Below, piece after piece: positions 24,441-35,240 of a stretch of 64,000 nucleotides of DNA (position 1 is the first letter of the stretch; every line of letters starts with the position of its first letter). The notes under the pieces are model-generated. The model saw only the letters and a list, made by a program, of their open reading frames with translations. It ran no database searches and was not told the origin of the DNA. The position numbers were made by a program, and so were the translations under genes. Origin of the DNA: Patagioenas fasciata (taxonomy: Eukaryota > Chordata > Aves > Columbiformes > Columbidae). The stretch covers positions 43,179,001-43,243,000 of the forward strand of contig NC_092523.1 in the NCBI RefSeq assembly GCF_037038585.1. The letters are read 5' to 3'.

Positions 24441-27400
24441 ATGCAGTCAGACTGTAAACAAACCCCGCTCTCGCCAGTGTTTAAGGGATGCTCTCAGTTT
24501 CTCACCCGGAATTCAGGACACAGCATTTTGCAAAGGTGAAAAGCTCTCCGTGTTTGGTGGGACACCGAGCACAGCCAGGCAATCACAGAGCACTGGTCTG
24601 AGCGCTCTCGAGTTCTCCTCACTTTGGCTGGAGCAGAGCTTTGGCAGTATTTATCCAGATTGCTTGAACACCCTTTAATTTTTACCATCCTTTTAGAACA
24701 GGTGGGAGGTGATGGATTGCCCCCAAAGATCTTTCCTTTCTGAATAACTCAGTTCTTACAGAGCCAAATATCTGAAGAGTGGTTTTCTCTGGGCATCTGT
24801 GGAAAGGCAGGGCATTTTTTTAAAATGAGCAATATTTTAAAGCATAAAAATTGTTGGGTATGTCGTAGCATGGAGTGTGAAAAGACAAATTCTGCTGTTC
24901 TCAACAGCTGCTATCTTCTAGCACAAGAAGTCTCATTGATCATAGCCCAATTACAGGGCTACTGGCAAACTGAGTGACGTGCAGGTCTCCGGGAGCACAA
25001 GTGGCAGAATCTGACACAAAAATGTAATGACTTTTCCATTTGCTGAGGCACTCCTTCGACAGTTGATATTAAGACAGCACTGCAGAAAAGCTGTCAGTAT
25101 AATTAGCCTGTGAAAGTCTGTACCGCACAGAGACCAACAGCTGGATCAAACATATTGTAAAATGACTTACAAACACTGAAAGTCCAGTTGGGTTCCTTAT
25201 TTAACTTAGGTTAAAAGATACTAATTTTACGGAAACAGGGCACAGGGAACAATTAACCTTAATCTTCAGCGGATGAGCTCAGGATGGTGAGGAAGATTGC
25301 GTCCCATCTTCTTTCGCCTGCTTCTGCATTATTCACCACCCACTGCTGGTGAATCACTGCATGTGCAAGTGGAGCAGAGGGAGCTGCCAGGTGGAAGTGA
25401 CGTGCCAATCCATCTCATCCTTTTAAGACAGCTCTCCTGTTAGTCACAAAGAACAAAATTAATCCTTTTTAGGGCTGAGCAGCTGCTCATAACATTTTCG
25501 ACCATCTTCCCACCTAACACTGATGGCTTTTGAGCTTTTCATGCAAATATTTGACCTGAAGACACTCACCCTGGTTCTAACTTGCTATGAGGGGAAGGGG
25601 ATTAAGACCATCTCCCAGGACACTGATTTACATGGATGTCCCGTGTTCCAGGAGAGCTTCCCATTCTACTGGCCCCACTGCTTGGAGTGGAAGAGACACA
25701 GTATCTTTCTATGAAAACCTCTGGCTAGAGAAGTCTGATACTATCTTTAAAAAAAAAAAATCTAAATTTGCTGGCAGAGCCCGCAAATGGGAAATTATGG
25801 TTTCTTCAATTGCACAGCTATGTTTTATGTTTTATGTGCCATTGTACCTTAGTAAACGTACAAACAGCCTACCTCCATGTTGACCATTTCTAAGGTGGGC
25901 AGTCACCTACTACAGTTTCCCAAACAGCCTGCAGAAATTACATGCTTCCTAGCAAGAGCAGTCAGTAAGACAAGTGATTCTTCCTCAAAGCAATTTTCTC
26001 TAACAACAAAATATCACACTTGTCTTCTTGGTTGTCTTATTTCAGGAGAGTTCATCAACCAGTAATGTACTGGCAGGTGTGGATTTGTTTTGTTTTGCTT
26101 TGTCTTCTCCTTGGATCTCTAAACAGCACTAGACTTCTCTCAGCTGTACTTGCGCACATCAGAGGCAAATTGCTATTCAGACCATTAGAATTTTTTTCCT
26201 TTTCACTGTTTGTGTACCTCTGTCTTACCAGTAATACTACTGAATAATAAAATAGGTGATCTAGAGATAGGAAAGGTACTGGCATGAGAGTTACCTAATG
26301 TCAGGACTGACAACAGATAAAAGGTCCCTAGAAACCAGCTTCTATAGGGTTGTTGAAACCACAGAAGAGTCCTCAAGGAAGTAAGAGACTGTGATGTTGA
26401 AAGATACCTGTTCTGGAGGAGCTGAGGAAGAAATCCGGTGCATTTGAGAAGGCTTGGATTCCCAAGTCAGAAGGCCACAACAGAAAATACAGGAGAGAAC
26501 TCTGTGGTTATAAGAATACAAATGAATTTTGGCATGTTTCTTTACCACATTCCCAAATGTATCTTTCTTTGGGGAATATCATCCCAATATTTTTGAAAAT
26601 TTAGCCTCTAAAAACGAACTGTGAAACACACGAAGACTCAAAGCTCCAACTGAAACTGGTGAGAACCGATGAATGCCATGAAAAATCAGGGTCTAAGCCA
26701 CCTAATGTCCAAATCGCACAGCACGTGGTTAGTTGTGCAGAGTCAAAGCTTACCATGAATCAAAGTTGAATGTTACCTTAAAGTCTGCTACCAACAGGGC
26801 ACCTATCTATGGGCAAGACAGTCTACAATGGTAGGACATAGCTACTGGAGAGTTTGAGGAACTTTGTAAGATATATATAAAGTGTTTCTGTTGGTTGAAA
26901 TTTTTCACACACATCAACCCAACTGTTCATCCTCCACAAAAATACTACTAAAATACTATTACAAAGGACTGTTAAAAATACCACTAGAGTCTGGGTTCTG
27001 TAGATATACATTTGGCCCATCCCTTCCACGGATTCCTACCTCACGTAATGCAACTGGACATGAAGACAGTGAGCCATGGACTACTGAAAAGGTTGCCATG
27101 GTTGAGATGTCTTTACAATAAAAGACAGGACATCTGATGCTTAGCTAACAAAATAGTTCCAAGGGTGAGCATGTAATTGATCATTTTTGCTGCCTAACAG
27201 GTGTCATCACATTTGTTGGCTGGTGTTATACACATTTGCTGTTAATATCCATTCTGGATGATCATGCTGAAGCACAGGGCATATTTGTGCTTCATCTGAA
27301 GCCATCTGAGAGCTTTTGTGCAACTGTATGTGAGTTTGCACCCTGAATGGACAGAGTGGGGTGGCTGTAAGCAGAAAACATGACTTAGTATTTCAGCTGA

Positions 27401-29264
27401 GTGGACATGATTTAGGTCAGTCTTTAACTAACATTCCATATGATCAGGGTAGCTTTACACTAGTTAGTTTGGCTCTATTGTTGAAAATGGAACTGCAGAA
27501 GCAAGAGTCTCAGCAGAGATTAACCACGTAATTATTCACGGAGCTTCATTGGGTTTGTGACATTAGCAGTCAAATGAAGTGTTGTTATGTTTGGTGTCAG
27601 TTGGAGTAGTTGCAGAATAAACATGCTTTTAGCCAAACAGAGAATTTGCTGCTATTCTTATTGTACTCAACAGCAAAATGCCTATTTAGTCTACTGATGG
27701 TACGCTTTTGCCTGAAGGAGCCTGAGTTCCCTTATCTGTGAATAGAGTAATGTGAAATGAACTATTTCAGCGGTACTGATGTTCATTACTAGAAAATGAA
27801 AACCATAAAAATAAAGTTTAAAAAAACCTTCAGAGAGTGTTTCCATTCATTTCTACAGCAATTACTTCAGTTTGTTTTATATATGGTAGAAACAAGAAAC
27901 TACTTTTGTGGTGTTCTTTCACTTAGTGGTTTTTAAGTTTTACAGAGGGATTGCATTGCCTGAACACATGACAATACATTGTAATGAAAGTGACAGCCTC
28001 ATTTTATGACATCTCTTCCATTTCTGAGAGTTACAGTGAGAGAGAATTTTAATGGGTTGATCTCTTGGCATATTTTTGCCACGTGTTTCTTAAAAAGCCT
28101 TGTTCCCTTGTCAGTTCTTTTGCTTTAAAGAAACTCTCTATTCTTTTGCTCAAACTGTTCTATTTCCTTATTTGATATACTTGTGTTCTGTTTATTGTAC
28201 TTATTCTCTTTTTGCAATGTCATGCCTTCTCACAAATAAACATCTGCACACAAACACAGCCGTCCAGTCCAGGGTGTCTTTGATGCATCAAAATACTTTA
28301 CTCCCTGGAAGAAGATAATCTTTAACACAATGGCTACCTTGCTACTCCAGTGTTCTCATGTCCTGACAGTGGTCATCAATAGAATAAGAGTTACTGAGGA
28401 AACATTTGACATCTTCGTGAGCTTGGTGCTCCAGCTTGAGACACTCAGCTTGGTGTTGAGACTGGAGATGCACAGGATAGCTAGAGCTAAAGCTTGAGTT
28501 TCCTAAAGAACATAGCTGATGCTATGTGGCATTTACTGCACAACATGTATTTTCTATAGCTATAATGGAAAGAGTTTGAAAAGTGCCTGTCTTTGTTTAT
28601 TAGAGTGATTATTTGTTAGTGTGGTTTAGTGCTCGCAAGTATGTGAAGTGCTTCAGAGAAGACTGATGTGGCTCCAACAGATTCAGTCATCTGAGGTGGG
28701 CACACAGCAGTATGGCAGAGCAGGAAGGCTGTACTAAGACTTGGGTTATAGCATGTGTGTGTATATATACAGATATATATAGCATATATGTTTGAAAGAC
28801 TCAGTGACTCAGGCAGCTCTTTCAATTGCTCCACTGCTCTGCTTAAAGCCTGACCTTGCATCCATCTGCAGTGTGAGTAACTCTATGAATATTTGTTGCC
28901 ATCACTGTGAGTTAAGGTCACTTAGTGACATGTAGCATCTATCTTCAATCTCTTATAAATAATCATTATATTTCCGTAGTATAAAAGAAGTATTTTGAGG
29001 CTTGCTTTGCCTGTATTTATATGATGTTTGAAATTTTTGTATATACTAACCATTAAAATGTGAAGTATCTTTACTGCTGAAACTGAGATCCTCATGGCTA
29101 ATGACAAAATGGAGGAGAAAGAGGATCAGACCTCTTGGAAACTCGGGAAATTTCTGTGGCAGAAACAAAGGCGTTTCTCTATTTGGATTTTGCTAGTGCA
29201 GCAAATGAATGCCTCTGTGGTAGGTTAATTTAGTAAAAATAGAATAGGATGGTGAGTAACAAAG
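24441..29264. other. spacer between the NPY5R and NPY1R promoters
   Basis: About 4.8 kb of mostly AT-rich unique DNA with no recognisable exon or repeat family. A short TA-rich run lies near 28760-28790. Regulatory elements for the receptor pair may lie here, but none can be named from sequence alone. Confidence 0.45.
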
Positions 29265-30045
29265 ACAAAACTAACAACCTTACAACCCTCCCCTCTTCCC
29301 AGGCTCAACCTCACTCCTTCCTCCTGATTCTTCTGCACTCTCGCCCCCCTGGGCAGCACGGGAGGACAGGGAATGGGAGCTGCTGTCAGTTCATAACATT
29401 TGGTGTCTGCTGCTCCTTCCTGCTCACACTCTTCCCCTGCTCCAGTGTGGGGTCTGTCCCTTGGGAGTCAGTCCTTCATTAACTGCCCCAAAGTTGGTCC
29501 TTCCCACACAGGCTGCCATTCTTCATGAACTGCTCCTATATGGGGCCCTTCCATGGGCTGCAGTCCTTCAGGAACAGACTGCTCCAGCCTGAGTTCCCCA
29601 CAGGCTGTAGTTCCTGCCAGAAAACCTGCCCCTGTGAGGGCTATTCTCAATGGGGTGCCATGTGGATATCTGCTCCACTATGGTCCTTCATGGTCTGCAG
29701 GGCTACAACTTGTGTCACAGTGGACCTCATCACAGGCTCCTGTGCGTGAAGCACCTCCTACCCCTCCTTCTTCATTGACTTTGGTGTCTGAAGGGCTGGT
29801 TGTCTCACATTTTTCTCACTCCTCTCTCTCACAAGTGGTATGCAGCATTTTTACCAGTTCTTAAATATGTTATCACAGGGGCATGACCAGCAGCACTGAT
29901 GGGCTCAGCTTTGGCCAGCGGTGGGTCCATTTTGGAGTCGACTGAAAATTGCTCCGTCCAACATAGGAGCAGTTCCTCATGTCTTCTCACAGAAGCCACC
30001 CATGCAGTGCCCCCGCTACCAAAACCTTGTTGTGTAAACACAAGC
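29265..30045. repeat. avian interspersed repeat, probably ERV/LTR-derived
   Basis: A GC-richer block with internal near-repeats of 'ctgctcc', 'cctTCaTGgnCTGCAG'-like and 'gggctgca' words. It ends in a stretch (GCTACCAAAACCTTG, about 30016-30030) that I recall from a common bird endogenous-retrovirus repeat. Short frames on both strands are not conserved coding. Orientation and exact family are not assigned, and the boundaries are approximate. Confidence 0.4.
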
Positions 30046-30740
30046 CTTTTATTCTGAAGTGGTCATAAAAATGTATCTCTGCTTTGGATACTTGTTGGCA
30101 GAGTATTACAATTCTGTGTCACAGAATGCTTATTTTAATTTTCAAAATAGCCATCTTGCCCATATGGGTAAGAGCATTACAGGGAAGCAGTGGGACCATC
30201 TTGTCATAGAAAAAGACTTTTTTTTCCTGCCTAGCAATACTCCTATTGCCCTTCAATGGACAATAATTCTCTTTTTTCTGTAATGTGAATGGATCATTCC
30301 ACATCTGTAGCAATGAGAGTCCTCAATTCTACATGTCCTGGAGTGTCACTGCTTCAGACAGAAATATGCTCTTTAAGGGATCTTCAGCTTAGATCTGTGC
30401 CTGAGTGTATCCACCTTTGTTCTGCTCAGATGGACTCTGGTGCATGTTAATGACCCACATATGACTGCAGTTCTTGAGAGGCATTATGTGCAGCCTGCAC
30501 TCACCTTCTGGCTGCTGCTGTTAAAATGTCAGTAGTGCCCCGGCTACTGGTTTGTAGCAACTGTGAGGTACAACTCCACTTTCTTTTTCACATTCAGTAC
30601 TGCAGTTAAAATGTGGTTGACCTGAGCTCCTGGAAAAACAGTGTAAACATCAACCTGAGTGCTGGATTCTGAAACCTTCTCAGGAAGTTCATTCTGAAAA
30701 AAAAAAGTGTTACAAGAATTTCTTATGTGCAACTAATTTT
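30046..30740. other. spacer between repeat and LTR
   Basis: Unique AT-rich DNA. No retroviral internal sequence is recognised here, so the LTR to its right looks solitary. Confidence 0.45.
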
Positions 30741-31097
30741 TGTTGGGATGATATAGGACTCAGCACGCCGATTCAATCTGAATCACGCAAAGCCATTTAT
30801 TACAGAAACATGTCTCCTTATATACACAACTATTCTCTAATCACGAATCCACGCTCCAAGCATGGATTCGCTAAATGAGTATCATGGGCAGTCCACACGC
30901 TGGAGCCCCACCGATGATAGGTCTGACGACTCACGCCATGCTGAGGCCCTGTTAATGAAGAAACGCCCCTCTTTCTCACAGCAGATTCTGTTCTCAGCTT
31001 CTCGAAGTGGCCTTGAGATTCCTTTGGGCCTGACTAATTCAACAACATATCTCCTTCTAACGAAACCCCTCCACAAATTTTGTAGCTATAATTAACA
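30741..31097 (-). mobile_element. solo LTR of an endogenous retrovirus
   Basis: Read on the minus strand, the 357-bp segment starts TGTTAATTATAG and ends ATCCCAACA (TG...CA ends). Near its 3' end it carries a TATA box (TATATAAG, 30824-30817) followed about 16 bp later by AATAAA (30801-30796), then about 55 bp to the end. A poly(A) signal just after the TATA box, with a short R-U5, resembles alpha/beta-type retroviral LTRs. Several CpGs survive, suggesting a fairly recent insertion. No primer-binding site or internal region adjoins it. No clean target-site duplication was seen, so an end may be slightly misplaced. Confidence 0.7.
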
Positions 31098-32093
31098 TGG
31101 TTCCTTACTTGAGAGTTGTCCACAATGCAAGAGTGTTGTACCCCATACAATAGGGGTATGCCTGAAGGTGAGAATGTAAGAGACTGTGACTCCTTACACT
31201 TGAAAAATTAATCTGGAGCCTTGGAAGAGTTAGGGCACTTCTGTTTTCTAAGAAATTCAAACTCCTAATACAGACTGAGAGGTTCGTCGGGGCATTTTCA
31301 AAGTGCTGCTTAAGTTTATGTGGGTAAATGTCTCTAGGACCTCCAAACTTACTGATTTTATGCCCATTGAAGTAGATGTTCTGCAGCAGTGTTTTTTGTG
31401 AGTGAGAGGGCAAAGCATTTCAGGATCATGAAGCGAGAAAATGGAAAGTAAAATTTTCCATTTTGCTTTTTTGTGAATTTGTTCAGCAAACAGTAAACTA
31501 TCTTCCTATAGCCAGTAGCAGTTTGAAGAGTTATGCCAGCTGCATTAAAAAAGAAAAAAAAAAAAAAGTCTGGTTGGTGGAAACTGGAGTTTTCAAGAAA
31601 AGCAGAAGCGCTAGCCAAGGCAAAAGCCACTACCTTTCCAGCTTTGCATCTCACAATGGAGATTTGTTCTTGGTTTTCAGGGGTTCTTTTTCCTTCCAAC
31701 ACCCTGGAATATCCTGCTGCTGTGTATGAACCTGCAGAAATGCTTTTCTTTTTCCACGGGTCATATGGGAGGGCGAGCCACTTGTCTGGGATGAATCAGA
31801 AGAACACCTACAAGGGCCAAAGTGATAGCTGTATTTTCTTGAGGTTTGATACTTCATTGGCTTACTTTAAGAATAGTTTCTTGCTGGGTCTAGTTGGGGG
31901 GGGGGGGGGGCAGAAAGGCAAGAAAAGGAATTTTATATTTCTTATTAATCCAGTCATCAGTCTTCATGATAAATACAAACACCAAACTGTTATCCTGGTT
32001 TAAAAAGCCAAACTTGAACTCCGTAACTTGCTCCTTATACTTAAAATCGCCTCCTCGATTGCTTTCGAAGTTTCTATTTCCATCGTTAGTTTG
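31098..32093. other. spacer upstream of NPY1R
   Basis: Contains an A-run (about 31546-31567) and a 15-G run (31896-31910). Otherwise unique DNA without a supported gene. Confidence 0.5.
31896..31910 (+). repeat. poly-G tract
   Basis: Fifteen consecutive G residues, a rare mononucleotide run in vertebrate DNA, with the potential to form G-quadruplex structure. Its length may be unreliable in assembled sequence. Confidence 0.85.
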
Positions 32094-32108
32094 GCCACGA
32101 GATGGCAA
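32094..32108 (+). promoter_or_regulatory. CTCF-like motif
   Basis: GCCACGAGATGGCAA matches the CTCF core (CCACYAGRKGGCA) at every position except the Y, which is G. It sits about 400 bp upstream of the proposed NPY1R first-exon donor, inside the interval separating the two divergent receptors. This is a motif match only; occupancy is unknown. Confidence 0.4.
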
Positions 32109-32231
32109 TACCTTGCAGACAAAATGCTGTAACAGCCAGACAGGGACTTCAAACTGTCTCCTCTCCTGAGCTTTTCCCTTCTCTGTCTCCTCTCCTCTTT
32201 TGTTTCAATATTGAATTGCATTTGTTTCGGA

Positions 32232-32496
32232 ATTACTAGGCAACCCACCCCCAGATGTGTAATTTAAAAGTGATATGCTTGCAGTGAGATTTTCAGGATC
32301 TGCTCAGCAGAGCACCATCATGTGATACTGGGATAAGGTGGAGTTCAGCTTTAAGGGGGAGTCTCCAGCCTTCCTCACCAGTCTTTCAGATCTCAGCTGA
32401 AGGAATACCAGAGGATCCTTCTCCTTTCCCTACTTCTCCGTCCAGCCTCCTGAGCCAGCCTCTGAGCACATCAAAGACAGGCAGAGCAGTTGCAAG
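32232..32496 (+). promoter_or_regulatory. NPY1R: candidate NPY1R promoter and noncoding exon 1
   Basis: The donor AAG|GTGAGT (GT at 32497-32498) is a full consensus match. Upstream lie a TTTAAA TATA-like box (32263-32268) and an X-box-like ATTACTAGGCAAC (32232-32244) with one perfect GTTGCC half-site. A transcript starting about 32290-32300 and spliced to an acceptor near 35040 would give a 5'UTR exon of about 200 nt. Mammalian NPY1R is known to use separate 5'UTR exons. No direct evidence of transcription exists in this window. Confidence 0.4.
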
Positions 32497-35040
32497 GTGA
32501 GTTTCCCCTGCGGTTGCTTTCCCATGGCTGTGGGTGGTTGTGTGCTAGTTAGGTTGGTGTTTATGTGCAGGTGACAAAATCTCAGAGAGGACTTGCAGGT
32601 GTCTGGGTGAACCATAAGCTTGGGCTGACAGCATTTTGTGCTTCCCTTTGAAGATCTCCAATAGTTTTACAGTGCATTTCCAGTCACCTCACAGCATGTT
32701 ATTTTACCCTTTCTGTCTGTTGGTGCTAAACTTCTAACCAAAATCCTCCTGGAGAGTCAGAAGGGCATGTGTGGTGGGGGAGACTGTGCAATCACCTGGA
32801 GGCATCTGCAGAGCTGTGAGTTTTCCTCACCTCACATCAGTATCCAGAATGGGGACAAATCTCCCTCCTGGCTTGGTAGTTGGTGGGGTAGGAGACAGGG
32901 AACAGTGCAGCTGTCCAGGAGATGCAGCTTCACCCCTTCCTGATGTCTGGTCCATTTTGGAGAGGTGGGCGGGGAGGAAGGACTTCTTGTTACTTGCCAG
33001 CAGCGCTGTGTTTCTGAGCTGGCTCCAAGCCGTGCTCCAAGGTTGCATTTCTGCTATGGGGAGAGGGGAGTGAAGGAGTAGCAGTTGCATTTTCTGGTTT
33101 TGAGTTTGATATTTAATAAATAAGCAAGAACAGAGCTTGGCTAAGACAAAACCCAAGAGCCTGAAACCTAGGCCACCTCATGGCTGAGTGCAGTTTGGTC
33201 CCAGCTGGTGAGAAAACCTGCCCAGTTGTCTCCTTGCAGAACATGGCCTCTCGCCGACTCTGCTCCTGCCATCGTCCCATCAAGTCTCAGGGCTGGACTG
33301 CCCACCTTGTGCTGTATAAGTGACAGCTGAGATTATGATTAAACTCAGACATTTATTTTTGGGCTGAGCTAAAGTCATACTGCTGGAATTGAGGAGTCCT
33401 GGTTCTCCACATCACCTGCATGCTCGCCCTTTGGGTAAAGCACCTACTTCTGGCTCTGGCTGAAGAGATGCTTCAAGAGGCCCTAGGGGGTGGGTGGTTC
33501 TTTATTAGACCCTAAAACAGACTTTGTGGACTAGGGAGACCTCATAGATTCAGTTAGCAGAGGCAGCAGGTCTGAGAGATAATGCTCAGATCCATGGCTA
33601 GCTAGCTTGAAAATCAGAGTAGCCAAACCTCAGGCAGAGATACCTTTTGTCTGAAATCAATTATGTTAACTTTGACAGTAAAATGTCACTCAGAGGCAAG
33701 CTACATCTCCTGTTGCAGTTTCATGTAGCCATGTGGTGGTTGTAAAGAGCCAACAAAGCCAGCTGAGGTGAGCTCTTGAGGCCAATGAGAAGCTGTGGCA
33801 TGGGTATAGTCATCCTTTGGCTGACTCTCAGGAGGAACAGGAGCTGCAAGCCCAGCCCTTGCACACTGCCTCTGCCCCAGTGAGGAGCTGCCCCAGCTCT
33901 GGCCCCCATCATGTGGGTAGTTAAAAAGGTGTCTGCCACCAGTAACACAGATGATTCTGCTCTGGAGACTTAGATGGACCTGAGATTTATATAAAATATA
34001 ATTTAAGACCAAAAGCTTACCCGTTAAGGGTAACTTTTAATGAAGCACATTTTAGTGGGCAATGTTTTTACAGCTTTTGTGATAAGTGCCATATGGAGCC
34101 AGGTTTGCAACCCACTTGTGTGAATTTCAAGTGCCATTACTTCCATTACCATAATATAAGGGTAAGTGTGCAATAAATTTAGCTCATGGAAGAGTGGGCA
34201 GAGGGAAAGTTCCAGATTCAGTGTGGCTACCACTAATAGTGAGTTGGAACTTTGATTTTAAAATCCAAGGCCTTGCAATGGCGTGGTTATTTAGGCATGC
34301 CTGTTTGTGTTGCTTGTGGAAAGAAATTTTCTGCAGTGTTTTATTTTTCCTGGTTTTTGTCTCTCATCGTGTTTTGTTCCTTCTTTGCCGCACAGTCCTG
34401 CTAGCTGAGATTAAGGTGTTCAGAGTTCCTGATTTGCCTTTGACTCAGTGCCAGTGCTGCTGTGGGCACTCAGCCGCTCAACATCAAGTGTATGTATTAG
34501 GTTTAAAATAATGCAGTGATTTTTTGAGTAATTTTTCTCTTTCTCACATTAGTCAGATGGAGTTTTTCCCCTCTTATGCTATGGCTGGAGATAATTACAA
34601 TTTGAGCAGCTTGAGAAAGCAGATTTTTGCAGATTAAACTTGCAAAAAGGATATGTAAAACACCAAGTAAAGGCTACGCTGGTGGAAGACTGAAACTGCT
34701 TCTCAGCTCGTTATTCGTGTAACTTGTGCCGTGAAGGGGTCGCGTTCCCGGCTTGCACACCTGCATTTCCATCTTGCTTTCTGCGTTTCCTCCCCCGGAC
34801 TGCAGCTCCTGCCTCGCTCCGGACGCCGCTCCCGCCGTTCTCGGGAGGGAGAGGGAGTGTCCCCGGGCGCTGGGCTGGTGACCGACCCCCGCCCGCCGCG
34901 GCCGGGCGAGCCTAGCCCGGCTCCGCACCCTCACGGGACCCGGTCGCGCTGCGGCTCCGCGCAGGGGGGGCGGGCGTGAGGATGCCGGGGCGGGCGAGCT
35001 GCCCGGGGATGACGGGCCCTGCACCTTCCCTTCTCCCCAG
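32497..35040 (+). other. NPY1R: predicted NPY1R 5'UTR intron
   Basis: About 2.5 kb between the consensus donor at 32497 and a strong acceptor (ccttcccttctccccag, ending at 35040), 145 nt before the NPY1R start codon. No recognisable coding exon lies within. The acceptor sits inside a CpG island, so transcription might instead begin there without splicing. Confidence 0.4.
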
Positions 35041-35240
35041 GCGGTGCGAGGGAGATGCGGCACCGAGGAGCGGGCTCTGCCGAGGGTCTCCTGACGGGCT
35101 GACGGGCGCTTTTGCAACTCCGGGAGCGGTTTGGAAGAAAGCGGCGGCGGCGGCTGCGACCGTCGTTCGGCGGGTTGGAAACAACATGAATACTTCGGTT
35201 CTCGCCCCCCTGGGAAATGTTTCCGGTCACCTGAATTTTT
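34730..35240. promoter_or_regulatory. NPY1R: CpG island at the NPY1R start
   Basis: About 500 bp of CpG-dense GC-rich DNA covering the predicted splice acceptor, the 5'UTR and the first codons of NPY1R. It is either a second, proximal NPY1R promoter or a CpG-rich 5' exon region. Frames on both strands across it are stop-poor because of composition, not because of extra genes. Confidence 0.65.
35055..35102 (+). CDS. short upstream ORF in the NPY1R 5'UTR
   Basis: A 15-codon ATG-to-TGA frame beginning 131 nt before the receptor ATG, with G at -3 (moderate Kozak context). It ends before the main start and is in a different frame. If the proposed 5'UTR exon from 35041 is used, every transcript would carry it, so it could dampen receptor translation. 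That it is translated is inference. Confidence 0.3.
   Translation: MRHRGAGSAEGLLTG

Noticed and set aside
23447-24539. Several frames of 75-169 codons on both strands
   Set aside because: Overlapping frames in stop-poor CpG-island DNA without domains or splice logic.
29249-30041. Frames of 60-100 codons on both strands
   Set aside because: Lie in an ERV-like interspersed repeat and show no recognisable protein domain.
30862-31095. Short frames on both strands
   Set aside because: Lie inside the solo LTR.
33701-34012. 103-codon minus-strand frame near NPY1R
   Set aside because: No family resemblance, no flanking splice sites, and an overlapping alternative frame in the same DNA.
34976-35185. 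70-codon N-terminal extension of NPY1R in the same frame
   Set aside because: Composition-driven open frame in a CpG island, containing a splice acceptor at 35040; the family start is at 35186.
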